Source: Candidatus Poribacteria bacterium (GTDB taxonomy: Bacteria; Poribacteria; WGA-4E; WGA-3G). From it: a DNA stretch of 53,925 nucleotides. The DNA is taken from contig JAJEET010000154.1 of NCBI GenBank assembly GCA_022820835.1, positions 1-53,925 of the forward strand, read 5' to 3'. Position 1 is the first letter of the stretch, and each line of letters begins with the position of its first letter. The notes beneath the pieces are model-generated. The model was not told the origin of the DNA and searched no databases. It worked only from the letters and a program-made list of their open reading frames with translations. The position numbers were made by a program, and so were the translations under genes. Shown piece by piece: positions 34,623 to 43,637 of the stretch.

Positions 34623-35423
34623 TTAAGGTTCTACATTTTCCAGATAGAGGTCGAGGAATAGCTCTTCAGTATTGTCATCAATAGGTTCTATAGACACGGA
34701 TTCCTCACCGAATGATCTACCGACGTTTGATTTCAAGGGGTTATCCGTAAGTTGTTCTGTATGGAGCCCGAAATAGAAGTCAAGTGTTTCATCGTATTGT
34801 GGTGTGTTCGGTTGGAAGTAGAGTGCTCCGAGAATCAGTGCGAGCGTCAGAACAGCCGTTGCTCCCGCTGTTACAGGACGGAAGAACCAACGTCCCAAGT
34901 CCGGGAACCATTTTCCTATATCTGGGAACCACGGTGCCCGCGTGGATTTCTCGACCTCTGCTTCTGCTGTTTGTTCGTGTATCTTTGCCATCACAGCATT
35001 TTTGATGGATGCTGGAGCCGGACGTTCAATATTCTTGACGCGCTCACGATTTTCACGGAACGCTGACACCATATCGGAGCATTCGCTGCAGGTGTGAAGA
35101 TGCACTTCCATCCGATGGCGCATAGCAGGTGCTAATTCGTTATCAACGTAAGCGGATAGTTCGTCTTGAAACTCTGTATGTATTTTTGCCATCACAGCAT
35201 CCTTAAGCGTCGATGGAGCGGGGCGCGAAAGGTTGGCAACCCTCTGGCGGTTTTTCTCGAACGCCGCCAGCATTTCAGCAGACGCTTTACAGGAACGCAG
35301 ATGTGCTTCAACCTGTTTGCGCCTCTTCGGACTTAATTCGTTATCAAGGTAAGCCGATAGATCGTTACGAATGCTTTTGTTGTTCATATTTTTATCGAGA
35401 ATAGCGGTAATAGGTGTTACCAC
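34623..35423 (-). CDS. Anti-sigma factor with two zinc-finger modules
   Basis: 266 residues. Two consecutive copies of a 65-residue zf-HC2 module (about 17-83 and 84-150) share LSAY-DNEL, RPAP and AVMAKIH. The second has H108, C112 and C115 (HLHTCSEC); the first has H41 and C45 but Ser48 where the last Cys is expected, so it is probably a degraded zinc site. A membrane helix follows at about 184-204 and then a periplasmic tail. It should hold the upstream sigma factor at the membrane. GTG 35423, overlapping the sigma stop with GGAG 8 nt upstream, is preferred; ATG 35387 is possible. Confidence 0.82.
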   Translation of the reverse strand: MVTPITAILDKNMNNKSIRNDLSAYLDNELSPKRRKQVEAHLRSCKASAEMLAAFEKNRQRVANLSRPAPSTLKDAVMAKIHTEFQDELSAYVDNELAPAMRHRMEVHLHTCSECSDMVSAFRENRERVKNIERPAPASIKNAVMAKIHEQTAEAEVEKSTRAPWFPDIGKWFPDLGRWFFRPVTAGATAVLTLALILGALYFQPNTPQYDETLDFYFGLHTEQLTDNPLKSNVGRSFGEESVSIEPIDDNTEELFLDLYLENVEP

Positions 35424-36037
35424 TCAACTCGCTCCAGTTCTTCTTTTAATGCTTTTCGTGCCTCATGTAAACGAGATTTGACGCGTCCCAACGTGCATCC
35501 TAAAATTTCTGATATTTCTTCGTAAGAGAGATCTCGCAATTCTCTGAGCACCAGAATTTCTCTGTGGCTATCTCTGAGTTTCGCGAGTGCAGCGTGGACA
35601 ATATTTTTTTCTTCAGTTCGCAGTGCCTCTTCTTCGGGCGTTACTGTATCAAGCGGGACCCACGGTTGTGAGTCATCAATTTCTGTGGGATCCGTTTTTC
35701 GACGTTGGTACTGGTCAATATGATTAAGACATTTGTTTTTAACAATACGGTAGAGCCATGTAGAAAATCGCGAGCGGAACTGAAATTTCCCGATGTTTTC
35801 CCATGCGGAGAGGAAAGCGTCTTGTGCGACATCTTCGGCATCTTGGTGATGACCGAGCATACCGTAAGCGATGTTGTAAACCCAATGTTGGTACTGAATG
35901 ATAAGGGTTCCCATCGCATCAGCATCGCCTTTTTGACAGCGCAAAACGATCTCACGCTCCTGCGAGCTATCTAATCCTTGTGTGTTAGCAATATCTGAAT
36001 TAGTTTGCATAGTACCTGAAACGGTTGCAACGGACAT
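35417..36037 (-). CDS. ECF sigma-70 family factor
   Basis: 206 residues. Region 2 (about 28-110) has NIAYGMLGHHQDAEDVAQDAF and FSTWLYRIVKNKC. Region 4 (about 145-200) has REILVLRELRDLSYEEISEI and GRVKSRLHEARKAL, a helix-turn-helix that reads -35 elements. It has no region 1.1 or 3, as is typical of extracytoplasmic-function sigmas. Next to anti-sigma and RseB-like genes, it is the regulator of an RpoE-like stress regulon. It has an overlapping stop with the anti-sigma start. Upstream 36038-36224 holds no gene and no clear promoter. Confidence 0.94.
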   Translation of the reverse strand: MSVATVSGTMQTNSDIANTQGLDSSQEREIVLRCQKGDADAMGTLIIQYQHWVYNIAYGMLGHHQDAEDVAQDAFLSAWENIGKFQFRSRFSTWLYRIVKNKCLNHIDQYQRRKTDPTEIDDSQPWVPLDTVTPEEEALRTEEKNIVHAALAKLRDSHREILVLRELRDLSYEEISEILGCTLGRVKSRLHEARKALKEELERVEW

Positions 36038-36224
36038 ACTTTATTCTCCAAGCCGCGTGGATAAACGGAGTGCATTTTAAATCCGGAACCATTTAATTCT
36101 CGGAAGACTGTGATGTTCAAAGCGTTGTGAACACAGATAAGGCAACGATTCGCAACAAATTGATGAAAGCGAATGACCTTCTTATCCAATTAGACACACG
36201 AGAAAATAAAAGGTTCGTATTGTT

Positions 36225-38705
36225 TTATTTTAGCATATTTTCTTTACCCGGCGTAGTTTGAAGAGGTTTGAGTATACCGCTCCCATTCGGCCATCTACCG
36301 AGGGCAACATCCTTCTCCTGTTTTTCAAATGCCACCTGATCAAGCACCTGATTGCCGCGTGTATCAGCATCAATGAGCATAACAGTTTCACCGTTACGAG
36401 ACAATTTAAAGTTGGCGTGTAATCCTAACTCGGCATTACCGTCTTCGTCTAACCACACAATGAGATAACCGTATGCGGGGATTGTGGTGTTCTCAGGAAA
36501 TGCCCATTTCTTAAGATTGTCAATCTTGTCCGTCAGGTACATTCCCGTGAGATTCACAGTTTTGTCGGTGAGATTGTGCAGTTCAAGCCAATCTTCATAT
36601 TGTCCTTGTGGGTCGGTAAGGCTCTTGGTATTGGCTGCCATGAGTTCGTTAATCACGACAGGACTCTCTTTGACAACAGGGATGCTGACGCGGTATTCAG
36701 CCGCACCCTGCTCCGCACGTGCGGGTGAAAAGATCGTTGTGCCGTGTGTCTCTACAGCATCCGCTTCAACGTAGTAATAGACTGTGGTGCCTGCTGGAAA
36801 AGCTGGAATATATCCGATAAAACTATCGGCTGCCTCAGTCATCTCAACCTTGTTAAAAACGGTGCGCCGCTCCGTACTATAATATAGGAAAACCGAGTCC
36901 ACCGCAACCGATTTATCGACTATCGCTTTAATCGAGACAGATTGATTGGCGAGTGGCGGCGTTTCGGATCCGATTTCAACGGAAATAATCTTTGGCACTG
37001 GCTTGTTAAGTTCGGGATGATTTTGCAGATACTTGCGGCGCTGGTTTACAAAGCGTTTAAGATCCGCTGGAACACCAGTCGAGAATTCTTCATATCCGTA
37101 AAGTTTTTTATCGTCTTGCTGTACTTCTGTGTCAATGAGCCTTTGGTATTCCTTGATAATAGGTTCAAGGACTTCCCAATCAAGCCATTCATTGACAACG
37201 GTACGGACATGTGCCAAATACCGGGCGCGCCACGCTGGATTTGACAACAATCGGTTAATAAGTGGACGCGCCGCGTTGTCTTCATGCGTAACCGGAGATG
37301 CCATCCCCCTTTCCAAGTCGCCCCACGACCAACCCCCGGGACCGCGACCCCCGGGACCGCCTCTACCTTCTCGCCCGAATCTTAAACTTTCATTGTTATC
37401 ATGCGGTACAAGATGGAATCTGTCGTTGACATCTTGATAGATAGCGTAATCGCCACCTTTGTGAATATAACCGTCATCGTCCATAAAGACATTTGAAACG
37501 GCGAGCTGCCAGAGCACCTGGTCAATGTTGAGGACAGCCGGCAGGTGCTCCGTAAGTTCTGCATCGATAGTTGTTTTGTCAAGCATTTTGCAGAGCGCGA
37601 TGAGGTCTGTCCAAGGATCTTCAACGTTCCTCGTCTTGAGTTGGTATGTTTCTTCGTATGCACTCGGATCCTCACCCGCGTAAGTCAAAGACCCCCCCCC
37701 AGGTCCCACTTTCCAACGGATACCGGCTTTGGTGCCGAACCATTCCGCCAGGAAATCTTTGTTGTATTGTTGTAGATTGATATAAACGCCCCAATTTTCG
37801 CCATTGATAACCAATTTAACAAGGTTCGTTTTCATCGCCGGGATATAGTCTCGTGAGATTCTATTGTAGAGGATTTCACGAAGGAAAGAACCATCAACAT
37901 GTCCATTGAGCAAATTAAGCGTCTTGTAGCCATAGAGACGTTGGCCATCTTCACCGTAATCGACTGCAATATTGAAGGATTTCTTTTCCGATCTGACTGT
38001 AAAATAGGAAGATGTTCCCCGAAAATGAACACCAACCTCTGGATAAACCTTACCATCTACGATGAGATCTGCTGGCACTTCAATATCTGTCCGATAAAAT
38101 ACATCCATCTGTTCTGACCAATCTTCATGGTGGAAGCGGAGATAGAGGGTTCGGAGTGTTTGTGAATCGTAGAGCGAGGGTGAATCTTCAGGAACAGCGG
38201 CAAGACTTGCCTGTACATCGGTCTGAACACCATCACGCAAGGTTTCAGCGTTCAGCAAGGTAGCACTTCCACCGCCGCGGGCACTCAGTGCCGCTTCCCG
38301 CTCAGTGCCGGTGAGTTTCCCATCTTTGTCTGTATCGAATTGGTTAACCAGTTTTTCTGGTGCACGCGGACCGCCGCGTCCTCTACCAAAACCCCCTGGC
38401 GGCATCCCGCCGCGCCCTCTATCTGGCGGCCTAAAACCCTGATTAGGTTGTATATTGCGTCCCATTTGGTTAATTTCTTCTTGGCTTAATTTATCGCCTG
38501 TGAACGCCTCTAAACCTGTAATTCGTAGCATGAATTCACTTTCTTCAGGACTCAGCGTGCCGTCGTTATTGAGATCAAACCGTTTCTGTTCATCCGACAG
38601 TTCCACAGGTTTCTCACTGCTTTGATTGTCTTGGGCATCGGCAGGCATTATTATCCAACTGCTGATACATAGTATAAAGACTGCTATCGCTTTAAAGTGT
38701 TTCAT
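36225..38705 (-). CDS. CotH-kinase-family protein with EF-hands and lamin-tail domain
   Basis: 826 residues, secreted (signal 1-24). Two EF-hand-like calcium loops (DLNNDGTLSPEE at 44-55; DTDKDGKLTGTE at 124-135) flank a Gly/Arg/Pro-rich stretch. Then comes a CotH kinase domain (about 190-560) with LYLRFHHEDW, VHFRGTSSYF and LVPHDNNESL, followed by an Ig-like/Fn3-like segment and a lamin-tail domain (VVINELMAANTKSLTDPQG, about 680-826). CotH kinases phosphorylate proteins outside the cytoplasm. AAGGAG precedes ATG 38705. The DUF4956 gene upstream is its usual partner. Confidence 0.9.
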   Translation of the reverse strand: MKHFKAIAVFILCISSWIIMPADAQDNQSSEKPVELSDEQKRFDLNNDGTLSPEESEFMLRITGLEAFTGDKLSQEEINQMGRNIQPNQGFRPPDRGRGGMPPGGFGRGRGGPRAPEKLVNQFDTDKDGKLTGTEREAALSARGGGSATLLNAETLRDGVQTDVQASLAAVPEDSPSLYDSQTLRTLYLRFHHEDWSEQMDVFYRTDIEVPADLIVDGKVYPEVGVHFRGTSSYFTVRSEKKSFNIAVDYGEDGQRLYGYKTLNLLNGHVDGSFLREILYNRISRDYIPAMKTNLVKLVINGENWGVYINLQQYNKDFLAEWFGTKAGIRWKVGPGGGSLTYAGEDPSAYEETYQLKTRNVEDPWTDLIALCKMLDKTTIDAELTEHLPAVLNIDQVLWQLAVSNVFMDDDGYIHKGGDYAIYQDVNDRFHLVPHDNNESLRFGREGRGGPGGRGPGGWSWGDLERGMASPVTHEDNAARPLINRLLSNPAWRARYLAHVRTVVNEWLDWEVLEPIIKEYQRLIDTEVQQDDKKLYGYEEFSTGVPADLKRFVNQRRKYLQNHPELNKPVPKIISVEIGSETPPLANQSVSIKAIVDKSVAVDSVFLYYSTERRTVFNKVEMTEAADSFIGYIPAFPAGTTVYYYVEADAVETHGTTIFSPARAEQGAAEYRVSIPVVKESPVVINELMAANTKSLTDPQGQYEDWLELHNLTDKTVNLTGMYLTDKIDNLKKWAFPENTTIPAYGYLIVWLDEDGNAELGLHANFKLSRNGETVMLIDADTRGNQVLDQVAFEKQEKDVALGRWPNGSGILKPLQTTPGKENMLK

Positions 38706-38775
38706 TGTAGTGTTCTCCTTTTTAATTTTAAATGGGTCTAATATCGGAAGTCAGGATTTTTCAAAACCATTAAGT

Positions 38776-39435
38776 TCACTTTTTATCTATTCTTACTTCT
38801 GTGACATTTTCAATGCTTGAGAGTTCATTAAAAAAAGTGATCCATTCCTGTGGATTCGCCAATTTGATGCGGAACGTTAGTTCAACTAACTGCGATTTCT
38901 TTACCCGTTGTTCGAGCAAGTGTTCATAAACGAGATGTTTATTGAAAACAGAACGATAATCGGTTTCAGCATTCTGATCAGGTGGGAGGCAAAATTCTAA
39001 ACTAAATTCGTTGTTGTTTCCGAAATTTTGATGCCAGTGGTAGATACCAAGGATGATGATACCGATGAGAAAAGCCGCCAAAATAGCGACCGACGGATTT
39101 CCGGCACCGATTGCCATACCGACAGCCAAAGCGTAAAAGACGAAACCGATGTCGCGCGGGTCTTGAATGGCGGTCCGAAACCGGATAATAGAGAGCGCGC
39201 CGACTAAACTAAAAGCACGCGCGATGCTATCACCGATGATTACCATCACGACTGAAATCAGCATGCATAGAATAATGAGCGTATCGGTAAAAGATTTTTG
39301 CGGGATACCGCTGTGCGTCCATTGGTAGATGTTAACGATGAATATACCCAACGCAAATGAAAGTAGGAGTCTAAGGGCATCAGCTCCAAGCGTTACAAAT
39401 AGAGGTAGTGTGAAAAAATCAAATAGTGTGTTCAT
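38776..39435 (-). CDS. DUF4956 membrane protein
   Basis: 219 residues with four hydrophobic helices in residues 15-145 and a cytoplasmic C-terminal ferredoxin-like domain (LVELTFRIKLANPQEW). The motif FSLVGALSIIRFRTAIQDPRD is characteristic of DUF4956, which is often beside VTC-domain polyphosphate polymerases and CotH proteins. Here the CotH gene lies 70 nt downstream but no VTC domain is in the window. Function unknown. 39436-39598 holds nothing I can support. Confidence 0.85.
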   Translation of the reverse strand: MNTLFDFFTLPLFVTLGADALRLLLSFALGIFIVNIYQWTHSGIPQKSFTDTLIILCMLISVVMVIIGDSIARAFSLVGALSIIRFRTAIQDPRDIGFVFYALAVGMAIGAGNPSVAILAAFLIGIIILGIYHWHQNFGNNNEFSLEFCLPPDQNAETDYRSVFNKHLVYEHLLEQRVKKSQLVELTFRIKLANPQEWITFFNELSSIENVTEVRIDKK

Positions 39436-39598
39436 CCAAATTTACTTGCCAATTGAAGATATAAACGTAGTCTATCATAATTTGACAAATATGTGAAGAA
39501 ATTGTTAGAAAATTGTCTATATCACTGTAACAAACGGATGGCTACAGTTAAATAAACCTTCAAATACAGTCTTCTCTATCGGGAAATGAGGCGGATAG

Positions 39599-41194
39599 CT
39601 ACCTATTTTCGGGGTCTTTGTCACGATATATTAGAATACCTACAAACACACCAGAAAAGACCAGAATCGCGAGCGCGTAGGGTGCTGCTTCGGCGAACAT
39701 CGCTTCTGTGGTGTAACTCCAAACATTGAGGGCAAGCGTTTCATAACCGGCGGGAGATAAGAGGAAGGTGAGTGGAAGTTCCTTCATGGTCGCGAGGAAA
39801 ACCAAGGCAGTTGCCGTGAGCATACCGCGTATCAGTACCGGAAAGAGCGTACTAAAGAACGACTGTAAGCGTGAATATCCGAGAGACCGGGCTGCTTCCT
39901 CTAAATTCGGAGAGACTTGGTAGAGTGAACTTCGCACCGGACCGATCGCTTCTGCTAAGAAATGTAGCGCACACGCAGAAATTAGGACTGGAAGTGTTTT
40001 ATAAATAAAAGGTACAACATTTAAAACAAAAAAGATGAGTGATAATGCGAATGCAAGCGGCGGTATCGCATAAACGATATAGGCAACGCGTCCGAGAACG
40101 TTTGAGATACGAGATGGATGGCGAACACTTATATAAGCGAACGGCACTGCGAGAAAAGCGCACAGGATTCCGGTCGGTATGGCAGCCGACAGCGAACCGC
40201 CGAGTGCTTCTAAAAGTCCTCCCAAGGCACTCACATTGAAACCTCTGAATATCCACAGAAAGACAGCACCGGCAGGAATAACAACTGTTAAAAATACCAG
40301 TAAGCCGAGGTATAGATAAGCAGGAATTCCCCACACACCGGGTTGAATAAACGACGGTTGACCGGTGCTACCGTGTCCGGCACGATGGAGTGTCACCTGA
40401 TTTAGCAGCTTCATCTCAAGATAGAGCAGTCCCCCGGTAAAGACAAGAAGCATAAGTGCGAGCCACGCTGCATAAATGTGATCGAAGGAGAATGTATATT
40501 CTGTGTAAAGCGCGTAACTGAAGGTTTCATAACCCATCAGCGACACAACACCGAAGTCGCCGAGTACGTGTAAACTAATGATGAGTCCGCTGGCATAGAA
40601 AGCAGGACGGAGTTGCGGGAGGATGACATGAAAGAAAGTTTCGGAATGGTTGTAACCGAGACTGCGAGCGGATTCTTCAAGGTTGGAGTCGAGTCCTAAT
40701 AAGGCGGTGCGTAGGTTCAGGAAGAGATACGGACTTGTGTAGGCACTGAGTGCAAGGAGCGCGCCCCAGTAACCCCCCAGACGTGGAATGCTGGTGCCGA
40801 AGAACTGTGCGACAATACCTGTGTTACCACCGAGTGCCAACAGCGTGTAGGCCGTTACATACCCCGGGATCGCAAGCGGTAGCGCACACAGCACCGTCCA
40901 GAGATGTCTGCCTTTTAAGTTTATCTTGCTTGTTAACCATGCAGCAGGGGTTGCTAACAACAGATCGAGGACGAGGACACCACCGGTCAGCAGCAGCGTG
41001 TTCAGGAAGAGTTTTGCGTTTCGCCAGCGGAAGACAATCTGCATAAGGGCAGTGCCTTCCGCTGAAAGTGCTTTGATTAACAGATAGACCAACGGGATCA
41101 GACCGCCGATGCAAACAGCGAGAATCGGAACACCTGCTACAGCTGCAGGGATAGACAAATAGCGGCGCGCACTGACTGTTCTTAAATTTAGCAT
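39599..41194 (-). CDS. Ferric iron (or thiamine-type) ABC transporter permease
   Basis: About 531 residues with roughly twelve membrane helices, the two fused permease halves of the FbpB/ThiP/SfuB type. Each half has an EAA-like loop (ESARSLGYNHSETFFHVILP; EEAARSLGYSRLQSFFSTLFP) that contacts the ATPase. ATG 41194 with GGGAG just upstream is preferred; TTG 41233 is possible. The binding protein gene precedes it by about 40 nt. No ATPase gene is in the window, so the complete transporter requires one elsewhere. Confidence 0.87.
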   Translation of the reverse strand: MLNLRTVSARRYLSIPAAVAGVPILAVCIGGLIPLVYLLIKALSAEGTALMQIVFRWRNAKLFLNTLLLTGGVLVLDLLLATPAAWLTSKINLKGRHLWTVLCALPLAIPGYVTAYTLLALGGNTGIVAQFFGTSIPRLGGYWGALLALSAYTSPYLFLNLRTALLGLDSNLEESARSLGYNHSETFFHVILPQLRPAFYASGLIISLHVLGDFGVVSLMGYETFSYALYTEYTFSFDHIYAAWLALMLLVFTGGLLYLEMKLLNQVTLHRAGHGSTGQPSFIQPGVWGIPAYLYLGLLVFLTVVIPAGAVFLWIFRGFNVSALGGLLEALGGSLSAAIPTGILCAFLAVPFAYISVRHPSRISNVLGRVAYIVYAIPPLAFALSLIFFVLNVVPFIYKTLPVLISACALHFLAEAIGPVRSSLYQVSPNLEEAARSLGYSRLQSFFSTLFPVLIRGMLTATALVFLATMKELPLTFLLSPAGYETLALNVWSYTTEAMFAEAAPYALAILVFSGVFVGILIYRDKDPENR

Positions 41195-41236
41195 CCAGCT
41201 CCCGTGTGTCACTTGCCTAAACACAGTTGTCAATAT

Positions 41237-42247
41237 CTATAGGATTTCGACGCGTCGCAGCAAATCAACTGTACCTTCAAGGTCGTCCATCTGATTAAGG
41301 TCAAATGTCGGAGCCAGTTCAAGTAGCTCGGACGACGGTAAAAGATTCGCGTTTGGGATGACCCCATCAATGACAGGATATTCAAATACGTCGCTTGTAA
41401 AGTACTGCTGAGCCTTTATAGACAACAGAAATTCTACAAACTTCAACGCGGCAGCCTTGTTATCAGTGCTCTTTAGTACCCCGATTCCTGCAACATTGAC
41501 AAGATTACCTGGATCATCTGTCTTGAAGAAGGTTTGCGCTACGGGGTAACTGGAATCCCCTTTTTTGAAACGGAGTAAGTAGTAGTGATTCGGCAGACCG
41601 AGATCAATTTCACCTGCAGCGAGTGCCTCTATGATGGGTGTATTCTTCGCATACTTTTTCGCACCGTTCGCTTGCATACCCCGCAACCACGCTTCCGCTC
41701 GTTCTTCACCAACTTGTCTACGTAGCGCAGTGACAAACGCCTGGAAGGAGGCATTCGTCGGTGCCCATCCGACTCTATCTTTCCACATCGGTTGTGTTAA
41801 ATCGAAAACGCTTTGCGGGAGTTCTTCCATTTTAACACGTTCCGGCGAGTAGGCGAGCACGCGCGCCCTACCACTGGTCGCTACCCAGAAGCCGTCGGCA
41901 TCGCGGAAGTCCGAAGGCACTTTACTGAGTACGGATTCCGGTAGTTTTTCAAACATCGCCATTTTACTAACGGCACCGAGGGCACCAGCATCTTGTGCCC
42001 AGAAGATTGCAGCCGGACTTTTGTCGCCTTCTGTCAGAAGTGTAGCCGCTAATTGTGTTGTTTTGGCGTAACTTACTTTTACTTGTATACCGGATTCCTT
42101 TTCAAACTGTTTGATGATCGGTTCTACAAGACTCTTACTGCGTCCAGAGTAGACAGTCAGTGTCTCGGCGTGAACTATCCCAATGAGAAAAAATAAAAGC
42201 AGAACTGGAAAAATATAATTAAACAGACGGGTTCGGTTTGTAAACAT
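41237..42247 (-). CDS. Iron(III) ABC transporter substrate-binding protein (FbpA-like)
   Basis: 336 residues. Signal peptide 1-27 (IGIVHA). The mature start LTVYSGRSKSLVEPIIKQFE is typical of the ferric-binding class. Family-type iron ligands visible include the YY of NHYYLLRF and the RARVLAYS segment. AAGGAG precedes ATG 42247. Upstream is a multicopper oxidase, downstream the permease. A palindrome (ACAACG-N9-CGTTGT, 42320-42340) overlaps a TTGACA in its promoter region, a possible iron-regulator site. A different anion or sugar is less likely. Confidence 0.87.
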   Translation of the reverse strand: MFTNRTRLFNYIFPVLLLFFLIGIVHAETLTVYSGRSKSLVEPIIKQFEKESGIQVKVSYAKTTQLAATLLTEGDKSPAAIFWAQDAGALGAVSKMAMFEKLPESVLSKVPSDFRDADGFWVATSGRARVLAYSPERVKMEELPQSVFDLTQPMWKDRVGWAPTNASFQAFVTALRRQVGEERAEAWLRGMQANGAKKYAKNTPIIEALAAGEIDLGLPNHYYLLRFKKGDSSYPVAQTFFKTDDPGNLVNVAGIGVLKSTDNKAAALKFVEFLLSIKAQQYFTSDVFEYPVIDGVIPNANLLPSSELLELAPTFDLNQMDDLEGTVDLLRRVEIL

Positions 42248-42319
42248 TATCTCTCCTTCGGTAAATTTCGGTAAATTGAGGACTCACGTAAATCTGATAT
42301 TTTTCAAAGCAATAACGGT

Positions 42320-42343
42320 ACAACGTATCAGAATCGTTGTCAA
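42320..42343 (-). promoter_or_regulatory. Possible operator/promoter of the iron-uptake genes
   Basis: ACAACG at 42320-42325 and CGTTGT at 42335-42340 form a perfect inverted repeat with a 9-nt centre. On the minus strand TTGACA (42343-42338) overlaps it; the -10 is weak (TACCGT). Confidence 0.4.
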
Positions 42344-42375
42344 TTTAGTCAGACACGACAGTAAAAAGTTCAGGG

Positions 42376-43419
42376 TTAACGTTTTGGAACGACTCGCCAG
42401 CGTGTATTCATTCCTGCCGTAATATGGTCAGCGACGTGGCAGTGATAGAGCCAATTGCCCGGTGTCTTTGCTATCATATCAACGGTGACCATAGACCCCG
42501 GTAGGAGTGACACGACATCGGTACGTTGCCCCGCATTTAGGACGGTTTGACCGTGCCAATGGGCAGTATGCATATCGACCTCGGTACCCAACCCAATAAG
42601 ATACCAACGGACCCTATCGTGCTGTTCGACTTCCAAACCTTGCAAGTTGCCAAAGATAAACCCGTTAATAGCGTGCTTGAGATTCCCCTCTTCCGCTTCT
42701 TCAGGGGACTCATAAACTTCGCTCTGTCCGCTCTCGACGATTTTTCGGTCATTTTCGTTGAAGATAAGGAACAGCGTCGTGAAAGATTTATCAATATCTT
42801 TTGGGCGCGGATCATCCGATGCCCGTTCCATTCCTTTTTTCGTGACGACGACGGTTCCGATTAGGCCATCGTAGACTTCGGTGACCGCATCAACGTGAGA
42901 GTGATAAAGCCAAACAATAGACGATGGGTCGTTTGGACCGGGCGCGGCATCGCTATCTACTTCCCAGTGGTAGGTGAACATGCTTCCTGGTTTCACGGAG
43001 GCACCGGATCCTTTCATATCTGCGCCTTCGTTCTCTTCGTCATACTGTAATCCATGTACGTGGATGCTGAGCGGTTTATCGGCGCGATTAAGAAAATGCA
43101 CTCGAACGCTATCGCCTTCAACAACGTGCAGCTGCGGACCGAGAATGCCCATCCATTCGGGTTGTTCGACCTGTGTCGTGTAGGTACTATCGGTATATTG
43201 AATATAGCGATATTTTTCATAAACGAGTGCTTTGCCCCAAACGTCCAGTCCCATATTTGGCCTGATTAAATTTTTCCCGCTCGGTGCGTAGTTCCATTCA
43301 ACTTTCTCAGCTGCGATCCAATATTCCCGTATCGCAGCATCGGCAGAAACCGTCCAGAGAAGTGATGTCACGCCGATAAATGCCAGTAGCGCGTAAAATA
43401 TAAATCGTACATTTCCCAT
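42376..43419 (-). CDS. Two-domain multicopper oxidase
   Basis: 347 residues. Signal peptide 1-28. All copper motifs are present: HVHG (H120, H122), HSH (H173, H175), HTAHWH (H284, H287, H289) and HCHVADHITAGM (C327, H332, M337), giving the T1 site and the trinuclear cluster. Two cupredoxin domains instead of three resemble ceruloplasmin/hephaestin-type or small laccases. It oxidises a substrate such as Fe(II), Cu(I) or phenols with reduction of oxygen to water. Beside FbpA-like iron transport genes, iron oxidation before uptake is a reasonable inference. No Shine-Dalgarno before ATG 43419. Confidence 0.9.
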   Translation of the reverse strand: MGNVRFIFYALLAFIGVTSLLWTVSADAAIREYWIAAEKVEWNYAPSGKNLIRPNMGLDVWGKALVYEKYRYIQYTDSTYTTQVEQPEWMGILGPQLHVVEGDSVRVHFLNRADKPLSIHVHGLQYDEENEGADMKGSGASVKPGSMFTYHWEVDSDAAPGPNDPSSIVWLYHSHVDAVTEVYDGLIGTVVVTKKGMERASDDPRPKDIDKSFTTLFLIFNENDRKIVESGQSEVYESPEEAEEGNLKHAINGFIFGNLQGLEVEQHDRVRWYLIGLGTEVDMHTAHWHGQTVLNAGQRTDVVSLLPGSMVTVDMIAKTPGNWLYHCHVADHITAGMNTRWRVVPKR

Positions 43420-43637
43420 GTTCAGATAAAAAACGAAAGCAATCTGTGACTACTTCGTTAACTCCATAATATTATGATATTGAGACTCATTTTCAATAAC
43501 AACACCTTACAACCTGGGTTTCATAAAACGCTAAATCTCAATAGGTTTAATTGCTTTCAATTATACCACACGGTATTGCCGATGTCAAAAAAATCTTAAG
43601 TGTCTCTATTTTTTCTGCATCTTGAACCGACATCTCC

